Assembly: GCA_050741915.1 (NCBI GenBank) | Contig: JBOGEX010000058.1 | Coordinates: 11,895-75,894, forward strand | Reading direction: 5' to 3' | DNA: 64,000 bases | DNA from: JACCTH01 sp050741915 | GTDB lineage: Bacteria; Actinomycetota; Acidimicrobiia; Spongiisociales; ZC4RG35 | Part shown: piece by piece, positions 1 through 7,628 of the stretch | How the letters are laid out: every line of letters starts with the position of its first letter | How positions within the stretch are numbered: the stretch's first letter is position 1 | Made by a program: the position numbers and the translations under genes | The notes under the pieces: model-generated | Told to the model about the DNA's origin: nothing | Database searches by the model: none | The model's input: only the letters and a program-made list of their open reading frames with translations

Positions 1-276
1 GATCAACTCATTGCGGCTGGAACACCCGTCGATGGCGTCGACCCCGTATTTGGCGGCCATCCTCTTCGGCAGGCGGCTGGCAACGGCCGACCGGCCAGTG
101 TTAGACGGCTGCTGGGCCGCGGTGCCGACCCCAACCTGATAGACCCCGATCACGGCTTGACGCCCCTGGGCTGGTGCCTTCGGAATCGATCGGGCCACGC
201 CGAGACCTCGGGCTTCCACGAGGTGGAATCGATCCTGCGGCCCCTGACTCGAGACGGGGACGTCGACGAAACCTAA
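1..276 (+). CDS. Ankyrin-repeat protein, C-terminal fragment (5' end outside the window)
   Basis: The reading frame is open from base 1 to a TAA at 274-276 and encodes 91 residues. It contains an ankyrin-like unit with the pattern LRQAAGNGRPASVRRLLGRG followed by ADPNLIDPDHGLTPL, the usual helix-helix-hairpin layout of a repeat. Ankyrin repeats are protein-binding scaffolds, so no reaction can be assigned. The start and most of the protein lie upstream of the window. The last codons, including the stop, fall inside a short palindromic repeat (270-330), so the C-terminus may have been changed by insertion of that element. Confidence 0.7.
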   Translation, partial: DQLIAAGTPVDGVDPVFGGHPLRQAAGNGRPASVRRLLGRGADPNLIDPDHGLTPLGWCLRNRSGHAETSGFHEVESILRPLTRDGDVDET

Positions 277-330
277 TGTTATTTTCGGCGGAATCCGCAC
301 TGTGGAATCCGCACCAAATTGCATTAGGTT
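270..330. repeat. Palindromic repeat family A, copy 1 (AACCTAATG ends)
   Basis: The 61-base element starts AACCTAATGTT and ends AATTGCATTAGGTT, so its outer ends are inverted repeats. The middle contains GGCGGAATCCGCAC and a second GGAATCCGCAC. A second copy in the opposite orientation lies at 26975-27021. The element supplies the TAA stop of the ankyrin gene. No coding capacity is present. Confidence 0.75.
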
Positions 331-370
331 TGCGGAGGCCAAGCGGGTGCTAAACCAGCGCCGTTGACTC

Positions 371-2047
371 TCAAGCACGGGAGCCGACGAGTTCAACCGC
401 GGGGCTCTCGGCGATGGGAATGGTGAACTCAAAACAGGCCCCTCCGAGCAGCTCAGACGACCGATAACGAATGATTCCGCCATGGGCGATGACAAGATCC
501 TTGGCTACCGAAAGCCCGATCCCTGAGCCGGGAACGGTGGCATTGTGGCGGTAAGCGCCACGCTCGAATCGCTGCCAGATATCTGTTTGGTGCTTGGTCG
601 GGACACCGTCGCCGTCGTCGTGGACTGCAAAGAGAACCGCGGTTTCCTGCCGATGGACCACCACCTTGATTTGCGAGCGCCCGTAACGGATCGCGTTTGT
701 CAAAAGGTTTACCAGCACTTGGCGGACCCGGTCAGGATCGGCCGACACGGAGACCTCGGGATCGGCCTCGATCGAAACCGCGCGGTTGGGAGAGGCGGCG
801 GCGACTGCTTCCCGGACCAGCTCAGCAGCCTCGTACCGCACCCGGTGGAGATGAACGTTCTGTAGCCGATCACGGGCAACGTCGATGAGGTCGGTGACGA
901 TGTGCCCAAGCTGGCCGGCCGAGACGTTGATCGTCTCGAGCATTTCTCGTCGTTCGGCGGAATCCAAAGTCTCACCAGCGTCCATGAGCAGCTGGGTGTA
1001 GCCCTGGATGCCGGTCAGCGGCGTTCGCAGTTCGTGGGACACCGAAGCAACGAGATCATCGCGCTGCTTCTCCAGGAGTTCCTTCCTTTCGCGGATCGCC
1101 ACGGCCTGGCGGCCCACAATGATGGCGGCGACGGCGGTCGTGGCGATATTCAGGATCAAACTGTTGTCCGAGCTCATGATGAGTCGAATGAGAAAGAGGC
1201 CTGCTACGGCTGTATAGGGGGCCACTAGTTGCCATCCCTCGACCGGGCGATAGGCATGATCGGATGCCATTGAAGGTCTGGTGACCATGAATGCGGCTAG
1301 AGCGAATGCCGCATACGAGAAGAGCCAGATGCCATCAAGCCAGGTCCACTCGACGAAGGTCCCCGCAGCCACTTGGAGGGAGAAGATGACATCGGCGACC
1401 ATCGTCAGCGCGACGGCCGCCGCGACGAGAAGGACCTTCAAGTCGAGACGCACTTCGGAACGACGCATCGCCAGGACCATGAGAGCGGTGGCCAGGACCA
1501 CGTCACCGAAGGGGTAAACGAGGTTGAGGATCGTTTCGATGGGATCGGCGCCCGCGGTCACAACCTGGTTGAGATAGGCCACCCACATCACCGCCGCCAG
1601 CGACAGGGTGCCGGCCGTGGCGTCGAGCGCGAGGCGGATCCGTTCGAATCGCCCCGGCCGCAGGTACGGAAGGAAGACGACGCCGGCAAAGATGAGCGGG
1701 TACCCGGCGACGTAAAAAAAGTCGGCCACGCCCGGGTAGGGAATCTCGTCGGTGATCGCTCCTTGGATGACCCAGACAATTTCGCCGATCCCCCAACAGG
1801 CGACACCACCACCGATCAGCGTCCAAGCCATTCGAGCCCGACCGTTGTTGGCCAGGCCAGCCCCGGTGAGGGCGGCGCCAGCAGCAGCCGAGGCGGCGGC
1901 GTAGATGACACCGGCGTTCCCGGAGTCCGGAGGCGGGCCAGCAAAGACCAGGAACAGACCGTAAACGACGCCCACGAGAGCCGCCGCGAGTGAGAACGCT
2001 CGGATCGCGCTCAACCAGACAGGCTGCGAACTCGGTTCAGATGCCAC
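371..2047 (-). CDS. Membrane-bound sensor histidine kinase
   Basis: This 558-residue protein has about ten hydrophobic segments in residues 10-315, then a short coiled region and a HisKA domain with the phospho-acceptor motif SVSHELRTPLTG (His338). A HATPase domain follows, with an N box (NLLTNAIRYG), a G1 box (DDGDGVP) and a G2 box (GSGIGLSVAKDL). It should autophosphorylate and pass phosphate to a response regulator, sensing through the membrane part. No response-regulator gene is adjacent, so it is an orphan kinase here. The many-helix N-terminus resembles the uncharacterised multi-TM sensor modules common in Actinomycetota; its ligand is unknown. Confidence 0.9.
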   Translation of the reverse strand: MASEPSSQPVWLSAIRAFSLAAALVGVVYGLFLVFAGPPPDSGNAGVIYAAASAAAGAALTGAGLANNGRARMAWTLIGGGVACWGIGEIVWVIQGAITDEIPYPGVADFFYVAGYPLIFAGVVFLPYLRPGRFERIRLALDATAGTLSLAAVMWVAYLNQVVTAGADPIETILNLVYPFGDVVLATALMVLAMRRSEVRLDLKVLLVAAAVALTMVADVIFSLQVAAGTFVEWTWLDGIWLFSYAAFALAAFMVTRPSMASDHAYRPVEGWQLVAPYTAVAGLFLIRLIMSSDNSLILNIATTAVAAIIVGRQAVAIRERKELLEKQRDDLVASVSHELRTPLTGIQGYTQLLMDAGETLDSAERREMLETINVSAGQLGHIVTDLIDVARDRLQNVHLHRVRYEAAELVREAVAAASPNRAVSIEADPEVSVSADPDRVRQVLVNLLTNAIRYGRSQIKVVVHRQETAVLFAVHDDGDGVPTKHQTDIWQRFERGAYRHNATVPGSGIGLSVAKDLVIAHGGIIRYRSSELLGGACFEFTIPIAESPAVELVGSRA

Positions 2048-2094
2048 CTCGGGTATTTTTCGGCCGGCTGCGGCTCAGAGTTAATGACTCGGAA

Positions 2095-2344
2095 CTAAAT
2101 ACTGGGGGAGTTCAGCGGTACTTTTTGGCACTCAACTTCGTATGACTCCTGCAGCCAGCCCGCCAGGCTCGAATCCACCTCCTGGGGAGCGCTCAGTCGC
2201 AACGAGTGAGACGTTTCGGGGCGAGTAACCCTCGACCCGGGTCCACCGTGGGACAATTCCGTCGAGACTTCGCAGACGACCACAGGTATGGGTCTGGTTG
2301 CGGTTGGCGAACGTCCGTTCACAACTTGGGCAGATCCACGGCGG
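2095..2344 (-). pseudogene. Decayed DUF5655-type gene: zinc-ribbon head joined to C-terminal tail, middle deleted
   Basis: On the minus strand, 2341 down to about 2255 encodes WICPSCERTFANRNQTHTCG, the typical CxxC...HxC start of DUF5655 proteins. In a different frame, about 2223 down to a TAG at 2095 encodes TSHSLRLSAPQEVDSSLAGW followed by LQESYEVECQ, which resembles the end of the same family. Roughly 100 central residues expected from the family are absent and the two pieces are out of frame. It is therefore a remnant with an internal deletion and a frameshift. The family assignment is from memory of its conserved ends. Confidence 0.6.
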
Positions 2345-2357
2345 GTCGGTTCGAGAT

Positions 2358-2398
2358 CTCCCCCCTCCCCGGCTTCGCCGGTACCACCCTGCGGGGGA
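2358..2398. repeat. GC-rich repeat family E, copy 1
   Basis: CCCCCCTCCCCGGCTTCGCC is followed by GGTACCACCCTGCGGGGG. It contains a small CCGGC-TTC-GCCGG hairpin flanked by C-runs and a G-run. Related sequence occurs at 11031-11125 (three degenerate units, opposite strand) and near 44487-44528. Confidence 0.6.
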
Positions 2399-2471
2399 AA
2401 CACGCCGGCTGCTGTACATCGATCTTGAAGCTACTCCTGGGCCTACACCGGAGCGCCTGTACCTTGGGTCC

Positions 2472-3137
2472 ATGTCGATTGCAGCTATTTCCTACCAACC
2501 CGAACGCCTTTCTCCTGACCTGATGACAGACCGCGCTCGTGATTTCTGCAGCGAGATGGACAGGCGGCGCTCGGTACGGATGTTCTCGACCGACCCGGTC
2601 CCCAGGGAGTTAGTCGAATTGGCGGTCATGACTGCGTCGACGGCTCCTTCAGGAGCCCACCGCCAGCCCTGGCGCTTCGTCATGACCTCCGATCCAGAGA
2701 TCAAGCATCGGGTTCGGTTGGCGGCCGAGGAGGAGGAACGGATCAATTACGAAGGTGGGCGAATGCCCGCTCATTGGAGGGAGGCGCTGGCACCGCTCGG
2801 CACCGACGCTGTCAAGGATTATCTCGACACCGTGCCGTGGCTCGTAGTGCTGTTCGAAGAAAGGCATGGCTACTTCCCCGACGGATCTTTTCGCCACAAC
2901 TACTACGTGAAGGAGAGCGTCGGTATCGCCGCCGGCCTCTTCATCGCCGCCATCCACCACATGGGCCTCGCCACTCTGACGCACACTCCCAGCCCGATGG
3001 CCTTCCTCACCCGGCTGCTCGGCCGCCCCGACAACGAACGGCCCTTCTGCCTTTTCCCCATCGGTTACCCGGACCCTGACTGCCTTGTTCCAGACCTGAA
3101 GCGCAAGTCGCTGGCGGAGGTCATGGTCGAGGTCTAG
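2472..3137 (+). CDS. Nitroreductase-fold flavoprotein, iodotyrosine deiodinase (IYD)-like
   Basis: The 221-residue product starts at the ATG at 2472; the frame is open further upstream, but that stretch overlaps a decayed gene and looks non-coding. The FMN-binding start RRRSVRMFS and the segment STAPSGAHRQPW match the IYD branch of the nitroreductase family. All three lid residues that define IYD appear conserved: Glu89 and Tyr93 in EEERINY, and Lys115 in VKDYLDT. The C-terminal LPVGYP...VPDLKRKPL region of animal IYD is mirrored by FPIGYP...VPDLKRKSL. IYDs use FMN to remove halogen reductively from halotyrosines. Bacterial homologues are known, but the natural substrate here is not. No neighbouring gene explains its role. 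Confidence 0.85.
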   Translation: MSIAAISYQPERLSPDLMTDRARDFCSEMDRRRSVRMFSTDPVPRELVELAVMTASTAPSGAHRQPWRFVMTSDPEIKHRVRLAAEEEERINYEGGRMPAHWREALAPLGTDAVKDYLDTVPWLVVLFEERHGYFPDGSFRHNYYVKESVGIAAGLFIAAIHHMGLATLTHTPSPMAFLTRLLGRPDNERPFCLFPIGYPDPDCLVPDLKRKSLAEVMVEV

Positions 3138-3186
3138 AGCCGACGTCGCTTCCGGGATATCGATCACTGCTCGGTAGCCTGCGGGC

Positions 3187-4515
3187 GTGAAATCTGGCCA
3201 GGTCCTACTCGGCGCGACCTTGTTGGCCCTCGTCGCGTGTACCCCGGATTCCACGTCGTCGACGTCGACATCGTCGGCCAGCTCTCAGCCGCCCTCTTCC
3301 AGCACCAATGTGGTGTCGGGAACCACGGTGGCCCCCACGTTGCCTCCCGGGACCGAAGTGCTTTCAGAAAGTCTTCGGGCCGAGATCGCCCGTCTGATTC
3401 CCCGCACCGAGGAGCTCCGGGAGCTCACATTTCTCGAGGCTCCTGCCATCGATGTCATCAGCACTGAGGAGCTCACTGAACGGGTGGTCGAGCAGGTGGC
3501 CGAGGAGTACGAAGACGTCGAGACCGACGAGGCGCTCTATCAGCTCCTGGGATTGGTACCACCTGACTACAACCTGCTCGACAACCTGACGATGCTCTAT
3601 GGCGAACAGGTAGCGGGCTATTACGAGGGCGATACCAAGGAGTTGGTGGTCACGGCTCGCAACGACGAGTTCACTCCGTTGGAAGAAGCGACCCTGGTCC
3701 ATGAGCTCACCCACGCTTTGACTGACCAGCACCACGAGTTCAATGCCGAGTTCGACCGTCTCTTCGAGTCTGATCTGTTCGACCGTGGCTCGGCCCTGCA
3801 GGCGGTCATCGAGGGCGACGCCTCGCTCGTGGAGACCCTATTTGCCCAGCAGCTTTCGCCTGCTGAGCAGCAGGAGTTCCTGGAAGAGGCGTTCAACATC
3901 GACACCACCGTCTTCGATTCGGTGCCCGAGTTCATTCAGGACAGCTTGATCTTCCCCTACGACGCCGGAGTCTCGTTCATTCAGAGCATCTGGGTCGAGG
4001 GCGGTTTTGCGGCGGTGGATGAGCTCTATGCCAAGCCTCCGGTTTCGACCGAGCAGGTCCTGACTCCGTCCGATTTTGGAACCGACCCTCCCGCCGAGGT
4101 AGAGGTGACCGACCGCGAGATAGATGAATACGAGCGTTCGTACGGATCGACCTGGGGCGAGCTCGGCTTCCGTCTGATGTTCGACCAGGTTTTGGGAGGC
4201 GCTTCGAACGCGGCCGAGGGCTGGGGGGGAGACGCCTACGTCGTCTACTTCAACGGCACCGATGTTCTCCTGGTGCTCGAATACCTCGGCGACACACCCG
4301 ACGATGGTCAGCAGATGGCCGACGCTCTTCGGGATTATTTCGGAGTCATCACCGGCATAGGCGAGCCGGTCGTCGTAGAGGGTCCCGGCGCCGGCGTGAC
4401 CTATGAGGGGGAGAACTACGCCTTCGTCGCCAATGTGGGGGAGCGAGTGTTGCTCGTCGCCTCCGGTGATCCGGCCATCGGCGCTATGGCCCGGGCCTGG
4501 TACCCCGAGTTCTAG
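3187..4515 (+). CDS. Secreted lipoprotein with HExxH metalloprotease-like domain
   Basis: The start is GTG at 3187. Residues 1-18 form a lipoprotein signal ending in the lipobox LVAC (Cys18), followed by a Ser/Thr/Pro-rich linker to about residue 55. The mature domain has VHELTHALTD (His172, Glu173, His176), a zinc-peptidase signature. EGDASLVE about 35 residues later is a plausible site for a third, glutamate, zinc ligand of gluzincin type. Total length is 442 residues. The protein should be anchored to the outer face of the membrane. Substrate and family name are not recognised. Its 3' end overlaps the convergent rsmI by 32 bases. Confidence 0.75.
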   Translation: MKSGQVLLGATLLALVACTPDSTSSTSTSSASSQPPSSSTNVVSGTTVAPTLPPGTEVLSESLRAEIARLIPRTEELRELTFLEAPAIDVISTEELTERVVEQVAEEYEDVETDEALYQLLGLVPPDYNLLDNLTMLYGEQVAGYYEGDTKELVVTARNDEFTPLEEATLVHELTHALTDQHHEFNAEFDRLFESDLFDRGSALQAVIEGDASLVETLFAQQLSPAEQQEFLEEAFNIDTTVFDSVPEFIQDSLIFPYDAGVSFIQSIWVEGGFAAVDELYAKPPVSTEQVLTPSDFGTDPPAEVEVTDREIDEYERSYGSTWGELGFRLMFDQVLGGASNAAEGWGGDAYVVYFNGTDVLLVLEYLGDTPDDGQQMADALRDYFGVITGIGEPVVVEGPGAGVTYEGENYAFVANVGERVLLVASGDPAIGAMARAWYPEF

Positions 4516-5326
4516 CGAGCACCTTTTCATAGAGCCCCCGGCGGGGGAGGTCGAGGTTTTCTGCGACCATGCGGACGGCGGTCGTCATTGATTGACCGGC
4601 GGCCATGGCGGCAAGAACATCGTCGACCGCAACTCCGAGGTCTCCTGCCTTAGCCGCCACCGCTGACAGGACCAGCGTGAACTCGCCCATGACTTCTCTC
4701 TCCGCGTAGAGGTGGACAGCCTGGGCGCACGTCATCCAAAGAATCTCCTCGAATTTCTTGGTCAGTTCTCGAGCGATGCAAATCGGTCGCTCGGAGTGGA
4801 CCTGGGCAAAATCATTGAGGTCCTCTCGCAGATGATTGGCACCGACGAAGACCACCACCGTCCGCCCCTCGGCCCCGATGTCGGCGATCCGGCTCTGACG
4901 CTCCCGGCCCCGGCGGGGAAGAAAACCTTCAAACACCACTCGGTCCGTCGGAAACCCGCTGACCGCCAGGGCGGCAGTCAGGGCGCTCGGCCCTGGAATC
5001 ACGGTGACGCGGGCTCCCGCCTGGCGCGCCACATTGACTGCCGACCAGCCGGGGTCGGAGATGGCGGGGGTGCCGGCATCGGTGAGCAAAGCAACGTTCA
5101 GGTTCTTCTCGAGGTCTGCCAGGAGCTGGGGCTGTCGAGCCCGTTCGTTGCCCACGAAGAAAGACCGCAGCCGTTTCTTGACCCCGAGAGCCTCGAGCAG
5201 GATCCGGCTCCTGCGGGTATCTTCGCAATAGATCACGTCGCTTTCACGGAGGGCTTGGGCTAATCGAGGGGAGGCGTCACTCAGGTTGCCGATCGGCGTC
5301 GCGCAGAGAATCAAGGTCCCGGGCAC
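4484..5326 (-). CDS. rsmI: 16S rRNA (cytidine1402-2'-O)-methyltransferase
   Basis: The 280-residue protein begins MPGTLILCATPIGNLSDAS, the hallmark start of RsmI, followed by YCEDTRRSRILLEALG, LLTDAGTPAISDPG and VIPGPSALTAALAVSGFPTD. These are the SAM-binding and substrate loops of the tetrapyrrole-methylase fold used by this enzyme. It 2'-O-methylates C1402 in the ribosomal decoding centre. The usual C-terminal helical region (GVAVDDVLAAMA...RRGLYEKVLA) is present, so the gene is complete. Its start overlaps the DUF192 gene by 50 bases, and both probably share one message. RsmI near rsmA and tatD is a common actinobacterial neighbourhood. Confidence 0.95.
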   Translation of the reverse strand: MPGTLILCATPIGNLSDASPRLAQALRESDVIYCEDTRRSRILLEALGVKKRLRSFFVGNERARQPQLLADLEKNLNVALLTDAGTPAISDPGWSAVNVARQAGARVTVIPGPSALTAALAVSGFPTDRVVFEGFLPRRGRERQSRIADIGAEGRTVVVFVGANHLREDLNDFAQVHSERPICIARELTKKFEEILWMTCAQAVHLYAEREVMGEFTLVLSAVAAKAGDLGVAVDDVLAAMAAGQSMTTAVRMVAENLDLPRRGLYEKVLARTRGTRPGP

Positions 5327-5663
5327 TGATCCACGATAAGGCGACGCCGATGGGCGGAGGCGTCAACGTGAGCGGGAGCTCGAGGATCGATTCGGCATCG
5401 CGTATTCGGACCACGTGTCGCGGCGCCAGCTCCTTCGTGAGGATCACGAGGAGGTCAGAGTCGAGCCCGCAGACCCATAGAGGAACCTTCATGCCGAGCC
5501 CATGCACCGAGTTCCGATCGAGCCACAATCCGTAGCCGGCCGGCTCGGGGCGGAGTCCATGCCATCGAGCCAAGAACGAGACGGCTCGTCGAACCGGTCC
5601 GGAACGCCAGCCCTCACCGAAGAACTCACCAACCTCCTCGCATGATCGGATTGGTGGAGCCAT
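5277..5663 (-). CDS. DUF192 (UPF0127) family protein
   Basis: This 128-residue protein has the DUF192 pattern: GLWLDRNSVHGLGMKVPLWV corresponds to the family's conserved small-residue and histidine motif, followed by a beta-rich region ending RDAESILELPL. The family is a small beta-fold of unknown biochemical role, often secreted. No signal peptide is visible here, so this member is probably cytoplasmic. The C-terminal 17 codons overlap the start of rsmI in another frame, which suggests translational coupling. Function is unknown. Confidence 0.7.
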   Translation of the reverse strand: MAPPIRSCEEVGEFFGEGWRSGPVRRAVSFLARWHGLRPEPAGYGLWLDRNSVHGLGMKVPLWVCGLDSDLLVILTKELAPRHVVRIRDAESILELPLTLTPPPIGVALSWISARDLDSLRDADRQPE

Positions 5664-5724
5664 CTCCCGAAACTATCGAATTCCACCGCCAGCTGGAACA
5701 GCTGTTCTTCGAGTATCCAAGGTT

Positions 5725-5769
5725 TTCTCTGGGCTGCAACCGTCGTACAACGACGGGTAAAACCCAGGG
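5725..5769. repeat. Palindromic repeat family C, divergent copy
   Basis: TTCTCTGGGCTG at the left end and AACCCAGGG at the right end match the ends of the two copies at 15105-15149 and 15525-15569. The core here is different and forms its own stem, CCGTCGT-ACA-ACGACGG (5740-5756). The element lies just downstream of the minus-strand abrB-like gene and could help end its transcript. Membership is less certain than for the other two copies. Confidence 0.45.
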
Positions 5770-5775
5770 TTTTTG

Positions 5776-6009
5776 TTAAACCAACTGGGAGCGACAGTCC
5801 GAGCAGATGCCGCGGCCTTTGAAAGGAGTGACGTCATCGGTGCGGCCGCAAAACGCGCATGTGTCTTCCATTTTGCGAAGGGTGATGCCGGTGCCTTCGA
5901 TGGAGATGAGAAGTTGATCGCCCTCGCGGATATTGAACAGACGCCGGGTCTCAGCCGGGATGACGATCCGTCCCAGATCGTCGATTTTCCGCACGATTCC
6001 AGCGTCCAT
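5776..6009 (-). CDS. AbrB/SpoVT-type DNA-binding regulator with C-terminal zinc ribbon
   Basis: The 77-residue protein has a SpoVT-AbrB swapped-hairpin domain at residues 1-47 (VRKIDDLGRIVIPAETRRLF, then REGDQLLISIEG). A four-cysteine tail follows: Cys51, Cys54, Cys69 and Cys72 (CAFCGR and CSDC). AbrB domains dimerise and bind AT-rich or flexible promoter DNA as global transition-state regulators. The tail probably binds zinc and could mediate protein contacts or sensing. It stands alone on the minus strand, divergent from tatD. Confidence 0.85.
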   Translation of the reverse strand: MDAGIVRKIDDLGRIVIPAETRRLFNIREGDQLLISIEGTGITLRKMEDTCAFCGRTDDVTPFKGRGICSDCRSQLV

Positions 6010-6084
6010 CGACCCAACTCCTCGGCTTGCCTGCCGACATTACCCCTTAGGGTCAACCGGTGCCGGGCTACGCTCGCTCGTTGA

Positions 6085-6831
6085 ATGGGATGGGTCGACT
6101 CGCACTGTCATCTCCAGCTCGACGATCGAGATCCCGCCTTGTTGTTGGACCGCGCCACGGAAGTCGATTGGGTGGTGGTTCCGGGAGTAGACGCAAAGAG
6201 TTCGCGGGCTGCACTGGAGCTGGCCGATCGCTTCCCCGATCGAGTCATCGCCACCGCCGGGCTCCACCCTCACGAGGCATCTTCGTGGGCTAAGCAGGAG
6301 AGCGCGATCGAGCACCTGGCCCTTCGCGCCGCCGCAGTGGGTGAGACCGGGCTCGACTTCTACCGCAACCTCGCCCCGCGCGACGATCAGGTCCGTTGCT
6401 TCGAGGACCAGTTGCGTTTGGCCATCGCCCTCGAAAAACCTGTAGTCATCCATTGCCGCGATGCCTTCGCAGAGGTCTACGAGATCATCGAGCGCGAGGG
6501 CATCGGTTCGGACGCCATCCTGCACTGCTGGACGGGTGGGCGTCGTTGGACTAGGCGCTTCCTTTCCCTGGGCTGCTGGTTCTCCTTCGCCGGGCCGGTG
6601 GCCTTCAAAACCGGAGAGACAATCCGTCTGGCGGCGGAGCTGGTTCCTCCGGAGCGGGCATTGCTGGAAACGGACACCCCCTACTTGGCGCCGCCTCCCC
6701 ATCGGCATGAGCAGAACGAGCCGGCCTTCGTTTCATTGATCGGGGAGGTGCTGGCCCGGATTTGGTCCCTACCGGTCGACCAGGTCGCTACGCAAACCGC
6801 GGCCAACGCGGCGTTGGTGTTTGGCCGTTGA
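6085..6831 (+). CDS. tatD: TatD-family metal-dependent DNase
   Basis: The 248-residue protein begins MGWVDSHCHLQLDD with the metal-binding HxH of the TatD TIM barrel. Other conserved sites are AAVGETGLDFYRN (Glu metal ligand), PVVIHCRDAF, AILHCWTGG and LLETDTPYLAPPP (Asp ligand). TatD enzymes are 3'-5' exonucleases or DNA-repair hydrolases, and in many genomes they lie beside rsmA as here. The stop TGA overlaps the TTG start of rsmA (TTGA, 6828-6831), so the two genes are translationally coupled. Confidence 0.95.
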   Translation: MGWVDSHCHLQLDDRDPALLLDRATEVDWVVVPGVDAKSSRAALELADRFPDRVIATAGLHPHEASSWAKQESAIEHLALRAAAVGETGLDFYRNLAPRDDQVRCFEDQLRLAIALEKPVVIHCRDAFAEVYEIIEREGIGSDAILHCWTGGRRWTRRFLSLGCWFSFAGPVAFKTGETIRLAAELVPPERALLETDTPYLAPPPHRHEQNEPAFVSLIGEVLARIWSLPVDQVATQTAANAALVFGR

Positions 6832-7628
6832 GCACCCGCCGAGGGGTAAAGGGCCTTCTCGACCGTCACGGCGTGAAACCGCGCCCTTCTTGGGGACAAC
6901 ACTTCCTCGTCGACCCCAACGTGATCGACCGGGTGGTGAGCACGGCTGCGGTCACACCGCGCGACCGCGTCCTCGAGGTCGGAGCGGGGACCGGCACTCT
7001 CACCCGCGCTTTGGCCACGGCCGGAGCCGAGGTGGTGGCGATCGAGATCGATCCGCGACTCCGGCCGGTGCTCTCCGAAGAGCTCGCCGGAACAACGGCG
7101 CAGGTGGTATATGCCGACGCCCTCGAGGTGGACTACCAACAACTGGTGCAACCGCCGCCGTGGAAGGCGATCGCCAACCTCCCCTATCAGGTGGGGACGA
7201 TGCTCCTGCTCGACTGGTTGCGATTTGTCCCCGCCCTGACGGAGTTCACGGTGATGGTTCAACAGGAGGTGGGTGACCGTCTGGCTGCGGAAGTAGGAAA
7301 TCCCGCCTATGGCCTCCCGAGTGTGGTGACGGGTCTGCACGGCGAGGCGCGGATCGCCTTCAAGGTTGGCCCCCAGGTTTTTTTTCCGGCTCCGCGGGTC
7401 TCGTCGGTGGTGATAACGATCAGGCGTCGACCTGCTCATGAGCTGACGGAGCGGGCGATCGAGTTGGCTGCGGCCGGATTTGGCCAACGCCGGAAGATGT
7501 TGCGGGGCTCACTCGGTGCGGTGCTGGATGATCCGGTTGCAGCACTCGAGCGGGCGGGGTTGGATCCCCGTCTGCGGGCCGAGGACCTCAGCCCAGCCGA
7601 CTTCTTGCGCCTGGCGGAGTCGACGTGA
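6828..7628 (+). CDS. rsmA: 16S rRNA (adenine1518/1519-N6)-dimethyltransferase
   Basis: The start is TTG at 6828, overlapping the tatD stop; upstream codons in this frame lie inside tatD. The 266-residue product shows the RsmA/KsgA layout: PRPSWGQHFLVDPNVIDRVV, SAM motif I VLEVGAGTGTLTRAL, acidic loop VVAIEIDPRL and catalytic motif IV NLPYQVGT. The C-terminal helical domain includes FGQRRKMLRGSL. It dimethylates two adjacent adenines in the 3' hairpin of 16S rRNA during 30S maturation. The stop overlaps the ispE start by four bases. Confidence 0.96.
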   Translation: MSTRRGVKGLLDRHGVKPRPSWGQHFLVDPNVIDRVVSTAAVTPRDRVLEVGAGTGTLTRALATAGAEVVAIEIDPRLRPVLSEELAGTTAQVVYADALEVDYQQLVQPPPWKAIANLPYQVGTMLLLDWLRFVPALTEFTVMVQQEVGDRLAAEVGNPAYGLPSVVTGLHGEARIAFKVGPQVFFPAPRVSSVVITIRRRPAHELTERAIELAAAGFGQRRKMLRGSLGAVLDDPVAALERAGLDPRLRAEDLSPADFLRLAEST

